The notes under the pieces: generated by a model
Told to the model about the DNA's origin: nothing
Databases searched by the model: none
What the model saw: the letters and a program-made list of their open reading frames with translations, nothing else
Source of the DNA: Amanita rubescens
Taxonomy: Eukaryota > Basidiomycota > Agaricomycetes > Agaricales > Amanitaceae
Direction: 5' to 3'
Length of the DNA stretch: 64,000 nt
NCBI GenBank assembly: GCA_015039365.1
Contig: WION01000015.1
Location: 124,001 to 188,000, forward strand
In this document: one piece after another, positions 60,528 through 64,000 of the stretch
Layout of the letters: every line of letters starts with the position of its first letter
Numbering within the stretch: position 1 is the first letter of the stretch
Made by a program: the position numbers and the translations under genes

Positions 60528-61814
60528 CGCGGTGGAATATTTATTTTGTGATGTAACTATGAGGTTATCACCTGTTGTTTTGGCGTGCCTAGCACTTCGT
60601 TTTCAGGTGAACTGGTGCGAAGCTCATTTTTGACGATTGGCATGAAAGGTCGGAAGTCAGAAGCTCCCGGACAGCTCCAGGTCCTGAGCTACGTCAGACC
60701 CCCATCCATTCAATTCTAATCCAATTCTATCAGCCTGCCCAACAACAGGGCGCCCAATAGAAAACACGAGTTTAATAACCCCTTTTATTACACTGTTAAT
60801 GTGAAGTTCGTATCTGAATCGGCTCTTCCCGTGAATAGCAAAACAACAACTTGTCACACCCACGGTAGCAGTTTGATAAAGAATTATACAAGTCTTTCTG
60901 ACTATTATCCGCAGCAGAATCTAACTTTTAAAGTCATCAACCGGTTTTTAGCATCGCATTTATCATCCAATTTGTCAATTTAGTTGACGAGTCGTTAAAA
61001 AAAACATATTTCTTCTTCAATGTATTGCGTCACTACCAAATATGACAATTGACAGATTCGGTATCAATCCTTATTCCCTAGGACATTCAATTGGGACCCA
61101 GCGAACAGGACCTAGTAGCGAACATTTTAACTGCATAAGGCAATGAACTCTCTGTATTCGTTCCTTTGTTCAACTGACACGAGACGTCAAGTCATGTCAA
61201 CGCTGCGAGCCCTGATCCTGGTGTGCCCTCTGACCCCAGGCCAATCTGTGCAAGACGATAAAGCGATGACGTTGTAACCCAAATTACATTGAGTGTACTA
61301 ATATACATTGGCAACATATACAAGGTTTGTCCGCCAATTTGAACGTGAAATCTATGTATTCCAACGATTTTGCCGCGTTTGGGGCCAAGGCACCAAACCA
61401 TCGGTATACTGCGTCTTTGCGGTCCACGTTCCGGTCCATATCTAGGGTTCTTCGTTCAGCCAATGACGAGGCCAGATAACTGGCTTAGCACTGTCGTGCG
61501 AGCCCTTATACATATCATTCCAGGTCACAGGCGCATTTTCCGTATCCTATCAAAACAATGAGACGACAATAGTGAGACATGTAGCGAAAAATTTTAGAGT
61601 TTGACAACCTTAGTGGAGACGTGTCCGAATCGATAGGTCGTCGTGACGTGCCGCTGCACCGATCAATGCAAGCACGTTGGTCAGAGAGCGAAGTAATACA
61701 ATTGACATAACGTAAGGGTTATTATTATTCGAATTGCGGTCGCACCAGGCGATGACAATGCGCGGGAGAAGATTCCGTAACTAAGAGAGCTCGATTCGTT
61801 GAAAGTCGTCCGAG
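60528..61814. other. Intergenic, nothing recognised
   Basis: Lies between two converging 3' ends. Short frames only. I looked on the minus strand for a ubiquitin-conjugating (E2) domain that could continue the gene at 61815-63519 and did not find one. Confidence 0.5.
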
Positions 61815-63519
61815 TCAGTTGACCACTTGCTGTAATAGGAGATACAGGATTCCGTCAGATAACCTGTGCATCTTAAGTAATGTCGCGGGAAAAGTGATGC
61901 GGGCAGACAAGGCCATAAATTGTTTGTAGTGTCCATCAAGATGCATAACAGCATCTTTGAGGCAGGATCGTCTCACGTCTTCGGTTACTTTGTTCGTGCC
62001 GGCGGGAACTGCTCCCTTATCGCAGGCGAACGGTTCAGAAAAGATCGCGCCGAGGCCGCAGGCGGGGAGTTCCTTCACCGCGTCAAGGATTGCTTGGTAA
62101 GTGTCGCTATGAAGCATCCAGTCGTAAACATCCTGATGTTTCAGATAGTCATGCATTACTCGAGGCAAACATGACGTAGCAACAAGGTGCGCGATAGGAG
62201 GATGTATCTCAGCGCTCAATGACCGCAAAACCGGGGGCAACGTGCGCAAGGTGTTTACAAATGTATGTTCGAAGCGCCGAATAGAAGGATCTTTTTGACG
62301 CATGAATGTTTTGACATAATGCCTTCCGGGATCTTGATGTGTCCGTAATGCAGCTGCGAAGGCATTGGAGAAGTCGCTCAGAGCATCAAACGCCGCGATA
62401 GCGCGGATGCCGGGGCAACAATCTTCCACGGTACAATTTTCTCCGCCGGCGCAGCCTGGAGGACAGCCCGCTAGTCCAAAGCATCCGCGACAATACCTCC
62501 TCTTGCAAACAGGGCAGATTGCATGTAAACCCACGACGGTCTCCTAATTGCAGGTGTAAGCTAGCCTCAAAAGCTATACCGGATGATCGTACCGAGCTAT
62601 GCACTCTCTCTATGTGTCCATCGCAATGACAACATTTCCGCGGAGGCGCAAAGAATCTGACATTCGAAAATAACTCTTGGGAGAAATTAGATCCATCATT
62701 TGTTGCGGGAAAACCATTTTGGGCCAGAATGGTAGGATCATCAATTACGTTGTTCTGAGAGGATAAGCCCGACTGTTCGGCGGGCCACTGAGAAGACGCC
62801 CTGCGGGGAGATTTCTCTCGGGAGCAACTGTCAGCCCTGTTTGCGATAAGTGCGGACAGAATATGCGCATCCTCGGACGAAGTTGCATTAGAGACTCGTG
62901 AAGATGAAGGAACTGCTTGTCTTTCGTTTGTGGCGTCGATGGATATTGGCTCCATATTGGCTCGAGCTGCCGCTTGGTTCGATTCTGGATTGGCTCGTCC
63001 CTCGGCGCTGCTTACAGTCGCGTGCGCTTTGGACGGAAATATGGCAAGAGCGTTCGTCGGTTCGGGTAAATTTTGCCTAAGGCTCGTCGAAGGTATATGC
63101 GCGCCAGAGAGGCGTACCCTCCGCCTCGCCTCTCGTATAGCGGATTCCTCCGAGAGTGCAAGAGCCCTGGCTAGTGCGGCATCCTCGATTGCTTGCAACG
63201 CTTCGTTATGCATACGAATGGTATCTTCCTCATCGGCAATATGATTCATTGCCTGACGCATGGTACCATCATCGTCCTCCAGGATGTAGTCACGTATGCT
63301 GGATGAAGATCTAGTTAGATGAGGATCACATCTAGCTGCTAGAGACGGACAAGAAGGAGCGATGTTCGACATAGCTGGTGGGCGAGAAGGAGGATCGGCG
63401 AGGCATTGAAGGGATATATAGCAGTAGTGGCTATATGCGTTGTCACGGATCCCCGCAGTTTCGGTGCAGATAGGAAAGACGAAGGCTTGTTCTGTGCATG
63501 TATCGATCGTATCGTCCAC
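61815..63519 (-). CDS. UIM-containing protein with Cys-rich zinc motif (about 502-551 aa, 2 exons)
   Basis: Probable ubiquitin-system protein. Exon 1 is 63519 (or the better Met at 63372, MSNIAPSCPSL) to 62593; intron 62592-62544 (49 nt, donor CG|GTACGA, acceptor AATTAG); exon 2 is 62543-61815. AIEDAALARALALSEES matches the ubiquitin-interacting motif (acidic, then Ala-x3-Ser). The spliced middle has CCHCDGHIERVHSS, then CPVCKRRYCRGCFGLAGCPP and ENCTVEDCCP, a Cys pattern that looks like a zinc-binding treble or RBR-like module. A helical C-terminal part follows (HDYLKHQDVYDWMLHSDTYQ). Similar basidiomycete proteins, as I recall them, carry an E2 domain further on; here a stop follows LLQQVVN. 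Function is inferred only. Confidence 0.72.
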
Positions 63520-64000
63520 GCAAAACGCATATAGCTGCTGTCCTCCACCTTCGCATCACGTGCTCTCTTTATTGACAGCGTCCAGATTTTTTGCTTCTTT
63601 TTTGGACGTACTCAGGACCATAACTACGTTCACGTTCTGTCAGAATACTCGTTTCTTTTCAGATACTTTTGACAGAAACATTTAATCTTCAATTTCAAAT
63701 TACAGAAGCGTCGGTGATTCTCGGACATTCCTTTTGATCCTAACGACGTCATATGGAGAAACGCTGCTACACTCTCAAACGTGCACGAAACCTTGACCCA
63801 TATGACAATTTAAGTAAGCCGGTACGGCGTTGCTCGTAGAGGCTTATGAAGCTCAGGGACAGTCCTCCATTGAGATGGAACGAATTAAGAATCCCGCCTT
63901 TCCACCTTTTTCTTGAACTAGCTATCGAGGCTGAAAACTTCCCGGGATTGCGCTGATGCTTTCCGACAGAGGCCTTTTCAGACATTTATCATTAAAATCG
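63520..64000. other. Window end; possible start of another minus gene
   Basis: A minus frame begins with ATG at 63985 (MSEKASVGKHQRNPGKFSAS, basic) and stays open 72 codons. It could be a first exon, as a potential donor (AAAAAG|GTGGAA) follows about 27 codons in, but no second exon is visible before the next gene, so I leave it unassigned. Confidence 0.3.

Noticed and set aside
1..64000. CRISPR arrays, integrases, LTRs or terminal inverted repeats
   Set aside because: No regularly spaced repeats and no transposase or reverse transcriptase motifs were seen; the genome is eukaryotic.

Overview
This window is nuclear DNA from a filamentous fungus, most likely an agaricomycete-type basidiomycete. 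Evidence: most genes are cut into many short exons by introns of about 48-65 nt, gene families are fungal or basidiomycete-like (F-box protein of fungal type, Zn2Cys6 regulator with fungal trans domain, Kre9/Knh1-like GPI protein, SR/Tra2 protein), and housekeeping proteins are typically eukaryotic. There are no bacterial-style operons, no rRNA, no CRISPR array and no recognisable transposon. Exon structures below were rebuilt by hand from splice signals, phase and family similarity.

Layout. 0-4.4 kb: end of an unknown gene, two tandem thioredoxins (minus), NOP10 (plus), a Tra2-like SR protein (minus). 6-8.8 kb: a Pumilio-family RNA-binding protein (minus). 11.5-13.8 kb: a 702-aa F-box protein (plus). 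16.9-27 kb: a gene-dense core with an NRAMP metal transporter (plus), UTP14 (minus) and coatomer beta (plus), the last two sharing a 224-bp divergent promoter. 28.2-36.3 kb: Zn2Cys6 regulator, short CstF64 hinge/C-terminal protein, DPM3 and glutaredoxin (all minus). 38.9-42.1 kb: a decayed and an intact copy of a Ser/Thr-rich GPI protein, then the ATP23 protease (minus). 45.1-52.2 kb: enoyl-CoA hydratase and a TPX2-like spindle protein (minus). 54-60.5 kb: NIF3, complex I 49-kDa subunit NDUFS2 (minus) and a mannose-6-phosphate-receptor-like membrane protein (plus), the last two only 96 bp apart start to start. 61.8-63.5 kb: a UIM/zinc-motif protein (minus). Gaps of 1-3 kb between these blocks hold no gene I can recognise.

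The genes are mostly independent housekeeping functions: ribosome biogenesis (NOP10, UTP14), RNA processing (Tra2, PUF, CstF-like), secretory pathway (COPB1, DPM3, MRH receptor, GPI protein), mitochondria (NDUFS2, ATP23, ECH, mitochondrial form of glutaredoxin), redox (two thioredoxins, glutaredoxin).

The most interesting observation is that two otherwise intact conserved genes, NDUFS2 and NIF3, each contain exactly one frame break. In both the break is an in-frame UGA that is bypassed by a +1 shift reading GAY (Asp), the geometry known from antizyme mRNA. A third, weaker case is in the TPX2-like gene. These may be programmed +1 frameshifts, RNA-level corrections, new mutations or sequence errors, and need checking. 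Other notable features are many microexons (10, 10, 14, 16, 16, 18, 22 and 24 nt), conserved GC-AG introns, and a glutaredoxin with two in-frame starts.
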